DNA from: Vitreoscilla stercoraria DSM 513
GTDB taxonomy: Bacteria > Pseudomonadota > Gammaproteobacteria > Burkholderiales > Neisseriaceae
NCBI RefSeq assembly: GCF_000382305.1
Contig: NZ_KB908019.1
Span: 179,416 to 243,415, forward strand
DNA: 64,000 nt
Direction: 5' to 3'
Part shown: positions 26,400-35,224 of the stretch, one piece after another
Layout: each line of letters starts with the position of its first letter
Position numbering within the stretch: the first letter of the stretch is position 1
Translations under genes and position numbers: made by a program
The notes under the pieces: model-generated
Told to the model about the DNA's origin: nothing
What the model saw: only the letters and a program-made list of their open reading frames with translations
The model's database searches: none

Positions 26400-27296
26400 T
26401 TAACGCATCGCGTTTGCCAGTGCTTGAATATTGTGGCGCATCAATCCCAAATAAGTATTGGCAGGCGCTTGCTGGCTCAAAGCATCGGCATACAATACGC
26501 CGCTTTGGCGTGTATGGGTTTCTTTGGCAATTTGCTGCACCAGTTTGGGATTGACCATATTTTCCACAAACACCGCCTTGATTTTGTCCCGTTTGATTTG
26601 TTGGATGAGTGCCGCCACGCTGGCTGCACTGGCGGCATCATGGGTAGAAATGCCTTGCGGTGCATAAAAATGAATGTGGTAGCGCTTGCCCAAATAAGCA
26701 AACGACTCATGTGCCGTCAAAGCTTTGCGTTGTGCCTGTGGAATGTTTTGAAACTGTTGCGCTGCCCAAGTGTGCAATTGCTGCAATTGGCTTTGGTATT
26801 GTTGCAAACGCTGTTGGTAATACGCTTTGCTTTGCGGGTCTATTTGTATCAATGCTTGGCTGATATTGCGGCTGTAAGTTTGCATCAAAATCGGGTCATG
26901 CCAAACGTGTGGGTCGAATGCACCGTGTTCGTGACTTGCATGGTGTTCGTGTTCTGCCATAGGCAATGCAGGTAAACCAGCAGCAGCGTGAACGATTTTT
27001 TTACCACTGTTTTGAGTGGCTCGGCGAATGTCTGCGCGCTCAAAACTCAAACCATTGAGCACAATCAATTGAGCGGCCTGAATCTTTTGCATGTCTTGCG
27101 CACGCAATTGATAAGTATGGGCATCGGTATTGGGACTTATCAGCGTGGTGACCTGAACCCGATTGCCACCTAATTGCTGCGTGATGTCTTGCAAAATACT
27201 GAAACTGGTCACAATCGCAATGGGTTTTTGAGCCCAAACCATCACAGGCATGAAAGCCAGCATAAGTATAAGAATCCAACGTTTAAAAATATTCAT
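26400..27296 (-). CDS. Zinc/manganese ABC transporter substrate-binding protein (ZnuA-like)
   Basis: A 298-residue periplasmic metal-binding protein of the cluster A-I type. A signal peptide ends near VWAQ. Then comes ISPNTDAHTYQL with a metal-ligand His, a His-rich loop (EHEHHASHEHG, about 114-124) followed by FDPHVWHDP, ALTAHESFAYL, and late ligands in the D/E-rich segment VFVENM. The His loop favours zinc. No permease or ATPase gene is adjacent, so it must use components encoded elsewhere. The Zur box 75 bases upstream supports zinc-repressed expression. Confidence 0.9.
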   Translation of the reverse strand: MNIFKRWILILMLAFMPVMVWAQKPIAIVTSFSILQDITQQLGGNRVQVTTLISPNTDAHTYQLRAQDMQKIQAAQLIVLNGLSFERADIRRATQNSGKKIVHAAAGLPALPMAEHEHHASHEHGAFDPHVWHDPILMQTYSRNISQALIQIDPQSKAYYQQRLQQYQSQLQQLHTWAAQQFQNIPQAQRKALTAHESFAYLGKRYHIHFYAPQGISTHDAASAASVAALIQQIKRDKIKAVFVENMVNPKLVQQIAKETHTRQSGVLYADALSQQAPANTYLGLMRHNIQALANAMR

Positions 27297-27370
27297 CTAT
27301 AGGTCTTTCATTGCCAATTGAAATGGTCTTAATCATGGAGAGAATCGATAATCAGGCTTTACAATTGAAA

Positions 27371-27385
27371 TGTTATAACATAACA
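27371..27385. promoter_or_regulatory. Zur box between divergent znuA-like and DUF4198 genes
   Basis: TGTTATAACATAACA matches the neisserial Zur consensus TGTTATDNHATAACA at every position and sits midway in the 135-base divergent gap. Zinc-loaded Zur would repress both genes. Confidence 0.85.
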
Positions 27386-27431
27386 TAAATTAACAGCAAG
27401 CAAATTCGATTCAAAACATTGGGAGTCATGA

Positions 27432-28232
27432 ATGAAGAAAACAGCAGTTTGGGTGGTATTGGGTTTGGTCGCAGCACAAGCGGCATCGGCACATGAAATG
27501 TGGGCAGCAGCCAAACACACACATGGCGGCGAAATGTTGCAAGCGGCGATTGGTTATGGACATTTTCCCAAGCAAGAGCCGATTGTGGCGGAGCGTTTGG
27601 CGATTTTCAAAGCCATGGAATTGGTTGGACGTGAAGGCAAACAAACGCTGAAGCAACAGGGTAAAAATTATCAATATGTCAGCAAAAAACCATTAAAAGA
27701 AGGCTCGTATTTGTTGTTGGCGACGTATCAGCCGACATTTTGGTCGGAAAACCAACAAGGTTGGAAGCAGCAATCTTTGTTGCAAATGAGAGATGCCCAT
27801 TATTGTGAACAATCGGCGATGTATGGTAAGGCTGTTTTGAATATCGGTCATGGCGTGACCGACAATGCTGTTATCAGCCGTCCTGTAGGGCAAATGCTGG
27901 AGATTGTGCCTTTACTCAATCCTGCCAAAGTGCATGTGGGTGAAAAAATGCCGGTGCAAGTGTTGTTCAAAGGTGAGCCATTGGCGGGCGCGACTTTGGT
28001 GGCGACGTTCGATGGTTTTAGCCCAAGAGATTCTAACGATAAAAGCCATGCTTTGGGTGCACAAGCATTTTCGGATCAAACCGATGCTCAAGGCATCACA
28101 CACATCATTCCTTTGCGTGAAGGGCATTGGAAGGCGAAAGTAGTGCACAAAGCCGATTATGCTAATTTAAGTGAATGTCAAAAATTGGCGGCTTATGCCA
28201 CGTTGACTTTTGAAATTGGTTCTGCACACTGA
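27432..28232 (+). CDS. DUF4198-family periplasmic protein, probably zinc-regulated
   Basis: A 266-residue exported protein. A clear signal peptide ends at QAASA and is followed at once by HEMW, placing a His at the mature N-terminus, which is typical of DUF4198 proteins. A beta-rich first half and a second domain (EIVPLLNPAKVHVGEKMPVQVLFKGEPLAGATLVATFDGF) follow; the latter resembles the transthyretin-like domain of nickel/cobalt accessory proteins. GGGAG lies six bases before the ATG. The Zur box shared with the znuA-like gene suggests a role in zinc uptake across the envelope. The biochemical function is unproven. Confidence 0.85.
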   Translation: MKKTAVWVVLGLVAAQAASAHEMWAAAKHTHGGEMLQAAIGYGHFPKQEPIVAERLAIFKAMELVGREGKQTLKQQGKNYQYVSKKPLKEGSYLLLATYQPTFWSENQQGWKQQSLLQMRDAHYCEQSAMYGKAVLNIGHGVTDNAVISRPVGQMLEIVPLLNPAKVHVGEKMPVQVLFKGEPLAGATLVATFDGFSPRDSNDKSHALGAQAFSDQTDAQGITHIIPLREGHWKAKVVHKADYANLSECQKLAAYATLTFEIGSAH

Positions 28233-28318
28233 CAAGCATTCTTGTTGTAAGATGTGTCGATGACTGTTTGGCAAGCAGCAACAAACAGCTTTTTATCACC
28301 ACACATGGGAGCAAATAC

Positions 28319-28816
28319 ATGGCAACAGTGAATTTACAAGGTAGCGCAGTACAATTGAACGGTGAGTTTGCACAAGTGGGTCAAGCGGCAACGGATTTTC
28401 AGCTGACCGCAGCGGATTTGAGCGATAAGGCTTTGGCAGATTTTGCAGGCAAACGCAAAATTTTGAACATTTTCCCAAGCGTGGACACGCCTGTGTGCGC
28501 CAATTCCGTTCGCAAATTCAATCAAGAAGCGAGTGCTTTGGACAATGCAGTGGTATTGTGTATTTCTGCTGATTTACCGTTTGCGCAAGCGCGTTTTTGT
28601 GGTGCTGAAGGTTTGGACAATGTGGTGAATTTGTCGACTTTCCGCAGCGCCTCGTTCCAAAGCGATTACGGTGTTGACTTGGCAGAAGGTCCGTTGAAAG
28701 GTTTGTGCGCTCGTGCGGTGGTGGTGTTGGATGAAAACAACCAAGTCATTCATGCGCAATTGGTGCCTGAAATCAAAGAAGAGCCAGATTACGCTGCGGC
28801 GTTGGCGGTGTTGTAA
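28319..28816 (+). CDS. tpx: Thiol peroxidase
   Basis: A 165-residue atypical 2-Cys peroxiredoxin that reduces peroxides in the periplasm or cytoplasm with thioredoxin. The peroxidatic Cys is in PSVDTPVCANSVRKFN (about 55-70) and the resolving Cys in ARFCGAEGL. The start giving MATVNLQG is preferred; the frame is open from 28268. It is convergent with tsaD across an uptake-sequence terminator. Confidence 0.95.
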   Translation: MATVNLQGSAVQLNGEFAQVGQAATDFQLTAADLSDKALADFAGKRKILNIFPSVDTPVCANSVRKFNQEASALDNAVVLCISADLPFAQARFCGAEGLDNVVNLSTFRSASFQSDYGVDLAEGPLKGLCARAVVVLDENNQVIHAQLVPEIKEEPDYAAALAVL

Positions 28817-28836
28817 TTGTATTGAATGGCTATAAT

Positions 28837-28871
28837 ATAAGCGTCCTGTAAACTTTTACAGGACGCTTTTG
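28837..28871. terminator. Uptake-sequence hairpin between tpx and tsaD
   Basis: GCGTCCTGTAA (28841-28851) and TTACAGGACGC (28856-28866) form the hairpin, followed by four T residues on the + strand. Confidence 0.8.
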
Positions 28872-28879
28872 ATGTGCGC

Positions 28880-29887
28880 TTAACGTGTGGCAATCAATGG
28901 CCAGCGCGGTTTGACATCAAAGCCGCCAACCGTTTGCGCTTTGTGCAAATTCATCGCCCCTGCAAACGCAATCATCGCGCCATTGTCGGTACACAAAGCC
29001 AAAGGCGGGAAAAACACCTTGGCAGGCAATTGTTTTAAATGTTCACGCAATTTCCAATTGGCACCGACGCCACCGGCAACGACCAAAGTATTGAAGCCTG
29101 TTTGTTTCAAAGCGTCTTGTACTTTGCGTGTTAATACATCGACCACAGCGTCCTGAAACGCCAAACAAATGTCTTTGCGGGTTTGTTCATCAATTTCGCC
29201 TTGTTCGGCTTTGATTTTGTTTACCGTGGTCAAAACAGATGTTTTCAAACCAGAAAAACTCATATTCAAATCGTGTGAATGCAACATCGGACGAGGAAAT
29301 TCAAAGCGTCCTGTAACACCTTCTTTGGCCAATTGCGATAATTTGGCACCACCTGGGTATGGCAATCCGAGCAGTTTGGCGGTTTTGTCGAATGCTTCAC
29401 CTGCAGCATCGTCAATGCTTTCGCCTAGCAATTGATATTGTCCGACATTGGTCACCGCCATGATTTGCGTGTGACCGCCTGAAACCAATAAAGCGACAAA
29501 TGGAAATTCAGGTTTGTCATCGGCCAACATCGGTGACAATAAATGACCTTCCAAATGGTGCACTGCAATCACAGGTTTGTCGTTGGCAAACGCCAAAGCA
29601 TTGGCAAAACTGGTGCCTGTGAGCAAAGCGCCACCCAAGCCGGGACCTTGTGTGTAAGCGATGGCATCGATGTCGGCAATGTTGACATTTGCTTCTGCCA
29701 AACACGCTTGCGTCAATGGTACCAAACGGTGAATGTGGTCACGGCTTGCCAATTCAGGTACGACGCCACCGTATTCAGCATGCATCGCCATTTGCGTGTG
29801 CAATTGGTTGCCAATCAAACCACGCTCGGTATCGTATAAAGCGACGCCAGTTTCATCACAAGAAGACTCAATTCCCAAAACCAACAT
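28880..29887 (-). CDS. tsaD: tRNA N6-adenosine threonylcarbamoyltransferase
   Basis: A 335-residue member of the Kae1/TsaD family, which joins threonylcarbamoyl to A37 of ANN-decoding tRNAs together with TsaB and TsaE. It begins MLVLGIESSCDETGVALYD. The metal-binding HHLEGHL is at about 110-116, and the ATP-binding region includes VALLVSGGHTQ and GGVGANWKLRE. The frame is open to 29935, but the conserved N-terminus starts at 29887. It contains two uptake-type sites (29148-29158 and 29306-29316). Confidence 0.96.
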   Translation of the reverse strand: MLVLGIESSCDETGVALYDTERGLIGNQLHTQMAMHAEYGGVVPELASRDHIHRLVPLTQACLAEANVNIADIDAIAYTQGPGLGGALLTGTSFANALAFANDKPVIAVHHLEGHLLSPMLADDKPEFPFVALLVSGGHTQIMAVTNVGQYQLLGESIDDAAGEAFDKTAKLLGLPYPGGAKLSQLAKEGVTGRFEFPRPMLHSHDLNMSFSGLKTSVLTTVNKIKAEQGEIDEQTRKDICLAFQDAVVDVLTRKVQDALKQTGFNTLVVAGGVGANWKLREHLKQLPAKVFFPPLALCTDNGAMIAFAGAMNLHKAQTVGGFDVKPRWPLIATR

Positions 29888-30348
29888 GTTGCATATCCTA
29901 TTTTTACAGACCGTTATTGTAGCCCAAATTGACACAGCTTGCCCGCATGTGTGAGAGCTTATGGCAATGGTATTGATTGATGGATTTTGATGGTTTTTAA
30001 ATCAGGGAAATGGGCGATGAGGATGAATGTGATGGTCGATGAAGTGTGGTGTTGTGGCTGATTGGAGGTGTGGCGTGTGTGGTTGAATATTTGAATAGAT
30101 TGGCTTAATCAGCTGATTGTATAAATTGTTGTTTGGATTGAACTGGCTATGGATTTTTTTGGAAGCGCGTCATGATAAAGCCACGGAGATGGTGAAAAAC
30201 GCAGAAATGACTTGTCAGCTTAGAAAAAACGAAGTTTAATGGTCGGCAAGTTTACCGTCATAAATCAGTCAAACTTTATAGGCTTGACCCACGTCATTAC
30301 ATACATTCCAACGTGGGTGAAGGTCAGTCAACTTTATGGAATACAATT
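29888..30348. other. Gene-free spacer upstream of the polyamine-binding protein gene
   Basis: No coding frame is seen. The middle part (29970-30120) is rich in T and G on the + strand, like the spacers near 15.3 and 37.2 kb. The last 85 bases contain direct and inverted repeats. Confidence 0.5.
30266..30340 (+). promoter_or_regulatory. Nested direct and inverted repeats upstream of potD-like gene
   Basis: CAGTCAAACTTTATAGG (30266-30282) recurs as CAGTCAACTTTATGG (30325-30339). Between them ACCCACGT (30287-30294) faces ACGTGGGT (30311-30318). TTTACC (30251-30256) and TTTATA (30275-30280) could be -35 and -10, which would put the inverted repeat at the transcript start. Confidence 0.45.
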
Positions 30349-31527
30349 ATGAAAAAAACACTTCTGGCATCTTCAATTGTGGTTATGTTTTTAGCGGCAT
30401 GTGGTGGCGGTAATAGCAATGCAACACAAACGGCGCCATCTGAAACAAACAATGCTCCAGCGGCCAGTAGTGGTGCAGCAGCCGCACCTGTGGCAGCGGC
30501 AACAGGTGATTTGAAAATTTACAATTGGTCTGATTATGTTGACCCAGAAACCATCAAAGAATTTGAAGCTGCCAACAGCGTAAAAGTCACTTACGATGTG
30601 TATGACAGCAACGAAGCATTGGAAGCCAAAGTATTGACGGGCAAATCAGGTTACGATTTGGTGGCACCAAGCAATTCATTTGCAGGCCGCCAAATTAAAG
30701 CGGGCGCTTATTTGAAATTGGATAAGAGCCAAATCCCTAATTACAACAATATTGACCCATCTTTGTTGAAATTGTTGAATGAAGTCGATCCTGGCAATGA
30801 ATATGCCGTGCCTTATTTCTGGGGCATCAATACTTTGGCGATTAACAAAGACAAAGTAGAAGCGGCTTTGGGCGGTCCATTGCCTGACAATCAATGGGAT
30901 TTGTTGTTCAAGCCTGAATATTCGAGCAAATTGAAGTCTTGTGGCGTCAGCATTTTGGACAGCGCTGCTGAAGTATTCCCAATGGTTTTGAACTATATGG
31001 GTAAAGACCCACACAGTGACAAAGCGGAAGATTTGAAAGCCGCGCAAGAAGTGTTGATGAAGGCTCGTCCGAACATCCGCCGTTTCAGTTCGTCAGGCTA
31101 TATTGATGACATGGCGCGTGGTGATTTGTGTGTGGTGTTGGGTTACGGTGGTGATTTGAACATCGCTGCACGCCGTGCCAAAGAAGTCGGCAGCAATGTG
31201 AACATTGATGTGTTGGTGCCTAAAGAAGGCTTTGGTGTGTGGATTGACTCTTGGATGATTCCAAAAGATGCGGCGAATGTGGCCAATGCTTACAAATACA
31301 TCAATTCTACTTTGGATGCCAAAGTAGCGGCTAAAAATGGCAATTTTGTGACTTATGCGCCTGCGAGCAAAGGTGCGAAAGATTTGATGGAAAAAGAATA
31401 TGCTGATAACCGTTCTATTTTCCCAACAGAACAAGATTTGCAAAATGGTTTTGTGATGATTCCAATGAATCCTGACAGTTTGAAATTGGCTGTGCGCTTG
31501 TGGCAAGACATCAAAAAAGGCAGCTAA
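30349..31527 (+). CDS. Polyamine (spermidine/putrescine) ABC substrate-binding lipoprotein
   Basis: A 392-residue PotD/PotF-type binding protein. A lipobox (FLAAC, Cys18) is followed by a Ser/Ala/Thr-rich linker. Then LKIYNWSDYVDPETIKEFEAANSVKV opens the binding domain, as in PotF, and VPYFWGINTLAINKDKV follows. It should capture polyamines in the periplasm. No permease or ATPase genes are adjacent. It stands alone between a repeat-bearing leader and an intrinsic terminator. Confidence 0.92.
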   Translation: MKKTLLASSIVVMFLAACGGGNSNATQTAPSETNNAPAASSGAAAAPVAAATGDLKIYNWSDYVDPETIKEFEAANSVKVTYDVYDSNEALEAKVLTGKSGYDLVAPSNSFAGRQIKAGAYLKLDKSQIPNYNNIDPSLLKLLNEVDPGNEYAVPYFWGINTLAINKDKVEAALGGPLPDNQWDLLFKPEYSSKLKSCGVSILDSAAEVFPMVLNYMGKDPHSDKAEDLKAAQEVLMKARPNIRRFSSSGYIDDMARGDLCVVLGYGGDLNIAARRAKEVGSNVNIDVLVPKEGFGVWIDSWMIPKDAANVANAYKYINSTLDAKVAAKNGNFVTYAPASKGAKDLMEKEYADNRSIFPTEQDLQNGFVMIPMNPDSLKLAVRLWQDIKKGS

Positions 31528-31544
31528 AGTGATGGTTTTAAACA

Positions 31545-31571
31545 AAAGCCCGCGTGAATGCGGGCTTTTTT
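31545..31571 (+). terminator. Intrinsic terminator of the potD-like gene
   Basis: AAAGCCCGC (31545-31553) pairs with GCGGGCTTT (31560-31568) around six bases, followed by T residues. Confidence 0.85.
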
Positions 31572-31584
31572 GTGTTTAAGGCAT

Positions 31585-31803
31585 TTAAAAAGCGGTTTCT
31601 AAGGCAAAACGTGGAACGATTTGATGGTGGTGTTCAACCGATTCGGTAAACATCTTGAAAGGTCGCACCCACAAACCATAATCACCATACAAAGCACGGT
31701 ATACCACGAGTATTTCTTCGGTTTCGCTGTGACGGGCACAATCTAAAACTTCGTACAACTGACCTTTGTAATGGCGGTAAATGCCTCGGGCAAGGATAGA
31801 CAT
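31585..31803 (-). CDS. DUF1653 domain protein
   Basis: A 72-residue protein containing GIYRHYKGQLYEVLDCARHSETEE and VVYRALYGDYGLWVRPFKMF, the complete DUF1653 fold. The function is unknown; it is small, soluble and widespread in proteobacteria. The ATG at 31803 gives the usual MSILARGIYRHYKG start; the frame is open to 31848. Confidence 0.9.
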   Translation of the reverse strand: MSILARGIYRHYKGQLYEVLDCARHSETEEILVVYRALYGDYGLWVRPFKMFTESVEHHHQIVPRFALETAF

Positions 31804-31849
31804 GAAAGCTTCTTTCTTAATAAATGCAAATGGTAGTAAATGATACAAG

Positions 31850-31882
31850 ACAAGCGTCCTGTAACATTTGCAGGACGCTTGT
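31850..31882 (-). terminator. Uptake-sequence pair with one altered arm
   Basis: GCGTCCTGTAA (31854-31864) faces TTGCAGGACGC (31868-31878), one base changed. It lies just after the stop of the lipoprotein gene on the minus strand; no T run is present. Confidence 0.55.
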
Positions 31883-31900
31883 TATTTGATGGAATGGGCA

Positions 31901-32626
31901 TCAACGTTCGTTCATGCGCCGATTTTGAAATTCACGCGCTTGGCGATTTTGTTGGTATTGTATTTGACGATTTTGCTGCGTTTGGCGCATGATTTCTTGG
32001 CGTTGCGCCGCATTCAAATTAGGCCCCATTTTTTGTGGCGCAGGTCGATTTTGTTGGGCATTCGGACGCTGTTGGACGGTTGGTCGAGTGAGCTGTGGTC
32101 GATTTTGATTCACTTGTGGTCGTTGCTGATTGACCTGTGGTTGATTGGGTCTTACTTGTTGTGTATTGGGGCGACCATTGTTTGGGCGTACGTTGGGTCT
32201 GTTTTGATTTGGACGTTGTATGTGCGGTGGCGTTGGGCGATATTGGGGGTCAAAAGACGAGGCTTGATTGTGTTTCCAATGGTTGATTTGTGCTGCATTC
32301 AAATGGCGATAACGCGCATTGGGATGGTACATCGAAGGGCGGTTAAAATCAGGACGATAATAACGGCGATTATTATTGGTGTAATAGCTAACTGGATAAT
32401 AGCGGTCGTTCCAATAATAGGCATTGCCAATCAAAAAGCCTGTGGTTACAGCAGCCGCAGAATTGGTATAAACGGTTTGAGTACTTACGGTATTGATAGG
32501 GTAGACGGTAGTGCCTGTGTCATCATAGTTTACACCAGAATAATAAGGGTCTATCACGCATGCAGTCGTGCTCAAAACTGCCATAGCGGCACAAATTTGC
32601 AGGCTTCGTTTGAACAAGAGATTCAT
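31901..32626 (-). CDS. Asn/Gln/Pro/Arg-rich putative lipoprotein
   Basis: A 241-residue protein. Its signal sequence ends in a lipobox-like STTAC (Cys23). Residues 24-110 are Tyr/Asn-rich with a possible hydrophobic hairpin (AAAVTTGFLIGNAYYW). The rest is low-complexity NRP/QRP/VNQ repeats ending in a charged Gln/Arg helix. I do not recognise a family. It may be an envelope or matrix-binding lipoprotein. The opposite strand also stays open over this stretch, but the lipobox and signal favour the minus strand. Confidence 0.7.
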   Translation of the reverse strand: MNLLFKRSLQICAAMAVLSTTACVIDPYYSGVNYDDTGTTVYPINTVSTQTVYTNSAAAVTTGFLIGNAYYWNDRYYPVSYYTNNNRRYYRPDFNRPSMYHPNARYRHLNAAQINHWKHNQASSFDPQYRPTPPHIQRPNQNRPNVRPNNGRPNTQQVRPNQPQVNQQRPQVNQNRPQLTRPTVQQRPNAQQNRPAPQKMGPNLNAAQRQEIMRQTQQNRQIQYQQNRQAREFQNRRMNER

Positions 32627-32787
32627 TTGAGTATTCCTAAAAAAGAGGCGATAACGGTATTTAAACTACACAAAACCGCATCATAGTGGTGACAGACAAC
32701 AATATGATAACAGTTGTTTTTTCTATTTTATCAATGGTGCGCTTGGTTTTACTTAGTTTTATGCTTATTCACATTGAATATGAAGCG

Positions 32788-33726
32788 TTAAAAAGAGTAT
32801 AAAATCAAGATAATAGACAAACTGATGAACATCATGAGTGTGGTCAACAATAAGACTGCGGCACTGCGTGAACCGATGCCATATTGTTGTCCAAACAAGC
32901 TGAAAACCGTTGCCATGGAAATGGATGCAAGCAACACGCCTGCCATTTCCATTTCGGCGCTGACATTGGGTAAAAATTGAAACACCAACCAAACGGTCGC
33001 CGGCATCAACACCAATTTGATTGCGCTGATGAATAAAGCATGTTTGCCAGCGGCCTGTATCGAAGTACCTGCTAATGAGCCACCAATGACTAATAAGGCG
33101 ATGGGAGAGGCGCAAGTGCTGATGAGGTTTAACACACGCTCTATTGGCGCGCTGACGCTGATTTTGAAACCTGACAATAACAAACCTATTGCCAAGCCAA
33201 TTACCAATGGGTTTTTGATGACATTTTTGAAGGTTTGCAAGGCAATTTTGGCAATCGCTGTTTGGCTGTTTTGCTGTTTTCCCCATTCGGCTAAGGTCAA
33301 GACCAAAGGGATGATTAATAAGTTTTCAATCAGCAAATTCATGGAAAAATACACTGCCGCTTGCGGGCCAATGAGCATGCTTAAAACACCATAACCAATA
33401 AAGCCTGTATTGGACATAGACGCACCCATCGCCATAATCGCCGCTTGCGGTAAAGCTTCTTGTAAACGAATATGGTAGAGCCACAAAGCGGTGAATGCCG
33501 CCACCAAAGAGCCGATGCCATAAGCAATCAGATATTGGGTTTGCCAAATTTCGGCAAAATCTTTTTGCATCAACGCATTCACAATCAACAAAGGCAAAGC
33601 CACTTTCAAAACAAAAACACCCATGCCTTGAATGTGTTCACGTTTGAGCCATTCATAACGCACACAGACAAAACCCAAACCTATTAAGATTAAAATAGGT
33701 GCAATGATATTGAAAATTTGATTCAT
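32788..33726 (-). CDS. AEC-family transporter (auxin efflux carrier type)
   Basis: A 312-residue membrane protein with about ten spans arranged as two five-span halves. It begins MNQIFNIIAPILILIGLGFVCVRY and contains GASMSNTGFIGYGVLSMLIGPQAAVYF and ASPIALLVIGGSLAG, features of the AEC family. Bacterial members carry malate, malonate or other small anions; the substrate is unknown. Confidence 0.88.
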   Translation of the reverse strand: MNQIFNIIAPILILIGLGFVCVRYEWLKREHIQGMGVFVLKVALPLLIVNALMQKDFAEIWQTQYLIAYGIGSLVAAFTALWLYHIRLQEALPQAAIMAMGASMSNTGFIGYGVLSMLIGPQAAVYFSMNLLIENLLIIPLVLTLAEWGKQQNSQTAIAKIALQTFKNVIKNPLVIGLAIGLLLSGFKISVSAPIERVLNLISTCASPIALLVIGGSLAGTSIQAAGKHALFISAIKLVLMPATVWLVFQFLPNVSAEMEMAGVLLASISMATVFSLFGQQYGIGSRSAAVLLLTTLMMFISLSIILILYSF

Positions 33727-33788
33727 ATTCGCATGTTATCAGAATAAAAACAGAGCGACATTATGCTCTTATAATTTAAAAACAACCA

Positions 33789-35189
33789 CTAGGCTGACGG
33801 CAGTTTACAGGACACTTGTTGATTTAAATCTTTGGTGGCTTGCTCTAGCCATTGTGCAAATGCGTGCTCTTGGCAAAAAGCCACATTAAAACGAAACCAC
33901 GGATGGCTTTGCCATTGGTCTATGGCAAACAACATGCCCGGTGCAAAGGTGAGATTGTCTTGGTAATGGTCTTGAGCAAATTGATAGGCATCGTCAATCA
34001 ACGGGTGTTTGGCAAAAACGAACAAGCCGCTGCTGGCATGAGCAAATACTTCCCAACCCAAGCTTTCTAATAATTGTTGTACTTGGTGTTGTGCTTGGCT
34101 TAAACGGCTGCGCCACGAACTTAATTGTTTGTGACTGCGCAAGTCTTGCCACATCAACAAAGCCAAATGTTCGCTGATGACGGATGTTGTTAATCCCGCC
34201 AGCATTTTTTGTTGCATCAAAGCTTGGATGCGGCCTTCTGTGGCAAACACATAACCGACACGCAAAGCAGGTGACAAATGTTTGGTAAAACTGCCTATCA
34301 AAATGCTGTTTTGAATATTGTCCAATGCGCTCAAAGGTGGCGGTGGATTGTGGGCGAGCCAAAACGACACTTGGCTTTCAACCAACAAGCAATCGGCCTG
34401 CTTGAGCAATTGCAACACTTGATGCGCAGTGGCAAGACTGTATGACGCGCCTGTGGGATTTTGTAAAACGGGATTGGTAAACATCAATTTGGGCTGATAT
34501 TGCTGTAATAATTGCGCCAATTGCACCACATCAGGACCATCTTCACGCCAAGGCACGCCCACAATGTTCAATTGTTTGCTGCGCAAACGTGTGAGCAAAT
34601 TGGTATAGCCGGGGCTGTCGATAAAAACAGTGTCGCCTGCTTGGCAATATGTGGCGGTGATGATGTCTAAAGCTTGGCTAGCGCCTTGGGTTAACAACAC
34701 TTGTTGGTCATCCAGCGGCAGATGGTGTGCTGCCCAGCGTTGGCTGAGCAATTGGCGCAATGGCAATAAGCCTTGCGGTTGACCGTATTGGTTTAACTGT
34801 AATGGTGAACGTGCCAATTTGCGCAAAGCAGCGCTGGCCAATTCTGGATCATACCAATCATCTGGCAGCCAACCGCAGCCCGCTTGCAACATGGCATCAT
34901 CGCTTTGGTAAATGCCTTGCAATAACCATTCTGGATTCAATGGTTGGCGGGGTGTGCGAATGTGTAAAGGCGTGGTTTTGGCTTGGCTGACAAAAAATCC
35001 ACGACCAGCTTCAGATTGAATACAGCCTTGTGTATTCAAGCGTGAATATGCTTCGGCAACGGTAAACGTGCTGACTTGATGCAATTTGGCTGCTTGGCGT
35101 ATGGATGGCAATTTGCTGCCATGAGGCAATTGTCCTCGCTCAATTTGTGCACGTATGGTTCGAATCAATTCGTCTACTAAAGTGGTCAT
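33789..35189 (-). CDS. MocR-type PLP-dependent transcriptional regulator (GntR/aminotransferase fusion)
   Basis: A 466-residue protein. A GntR winged helix (ELIRTIRAQIERGQLPHGSKLPSIRQ to about 70) is fused to a class I aminotransferase-like domain. The PLP-binding Lys is in GSFTKHLSPALRVGYV and the PLP contacts are in TNPVLQNPTGASYS. MocR proteins use PLP-amino acid adducts to switch promoters. It is divergent from the class III aminotransferase at 35359. The inverted repeat at 35225-35252 between them is the likely operator, so it probably controls that aminotransferase and itself. Confidence 0.9.
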   Translation of the reverse strand: MTTLVDELIRTIRAQIERGQLPHGSKLPSIRQAAKLHQVSTFTVAEAYSRLNTQGCIQSEAGRGFFVSQAKTTPLHIRTPRQPLNPEWLLQGIYQSDDAMLQAGCGWLPDDWYDPELASAALRKLARSPLQLNQYGQPQGLLPLRQLLSQRWAAHHLPLDDQQVLLTQGASQALDIITATYCQAGDTVFIDSPGYTNLLTRLRSKQLNIVGVPWREDGPDVVQLAQLLQQYQPKLMFTNPVLQNPTGASYSLATAHQVLQLLKQADCLLVESQVSFWLAHNPPPPLSALDNIQNSILIGSFTKHLSPALRVGYVFATEGRIQALMQQKMLAGLTTSVISEHLALLMWQDLRSHKQLSSWRSRLSQAQHQVQQLLESLGWEVFAHASSGLFVFAKHPLIDDAYQFAQDHYQDNLTFAPGMLFAIDQWQSHPWFRFNVAFCQEHAFAQWLEQATKDLNQQVSCKLPSA

Positions 35190-35224
35190 GGTTGGGCAGG
35201 ATTCAGGTGAATGAAAATATCTTA

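Noticed and set aside
31868..32686. 272-codon hydrophobic open frame antisense to the NRP-rich lipoprotein
   Set aside because: Ile/Trp/Arg-rich complement of Asn/Gln/Pro codons. The minus strand has a signal peptide and lipobox-like site, which is better support.
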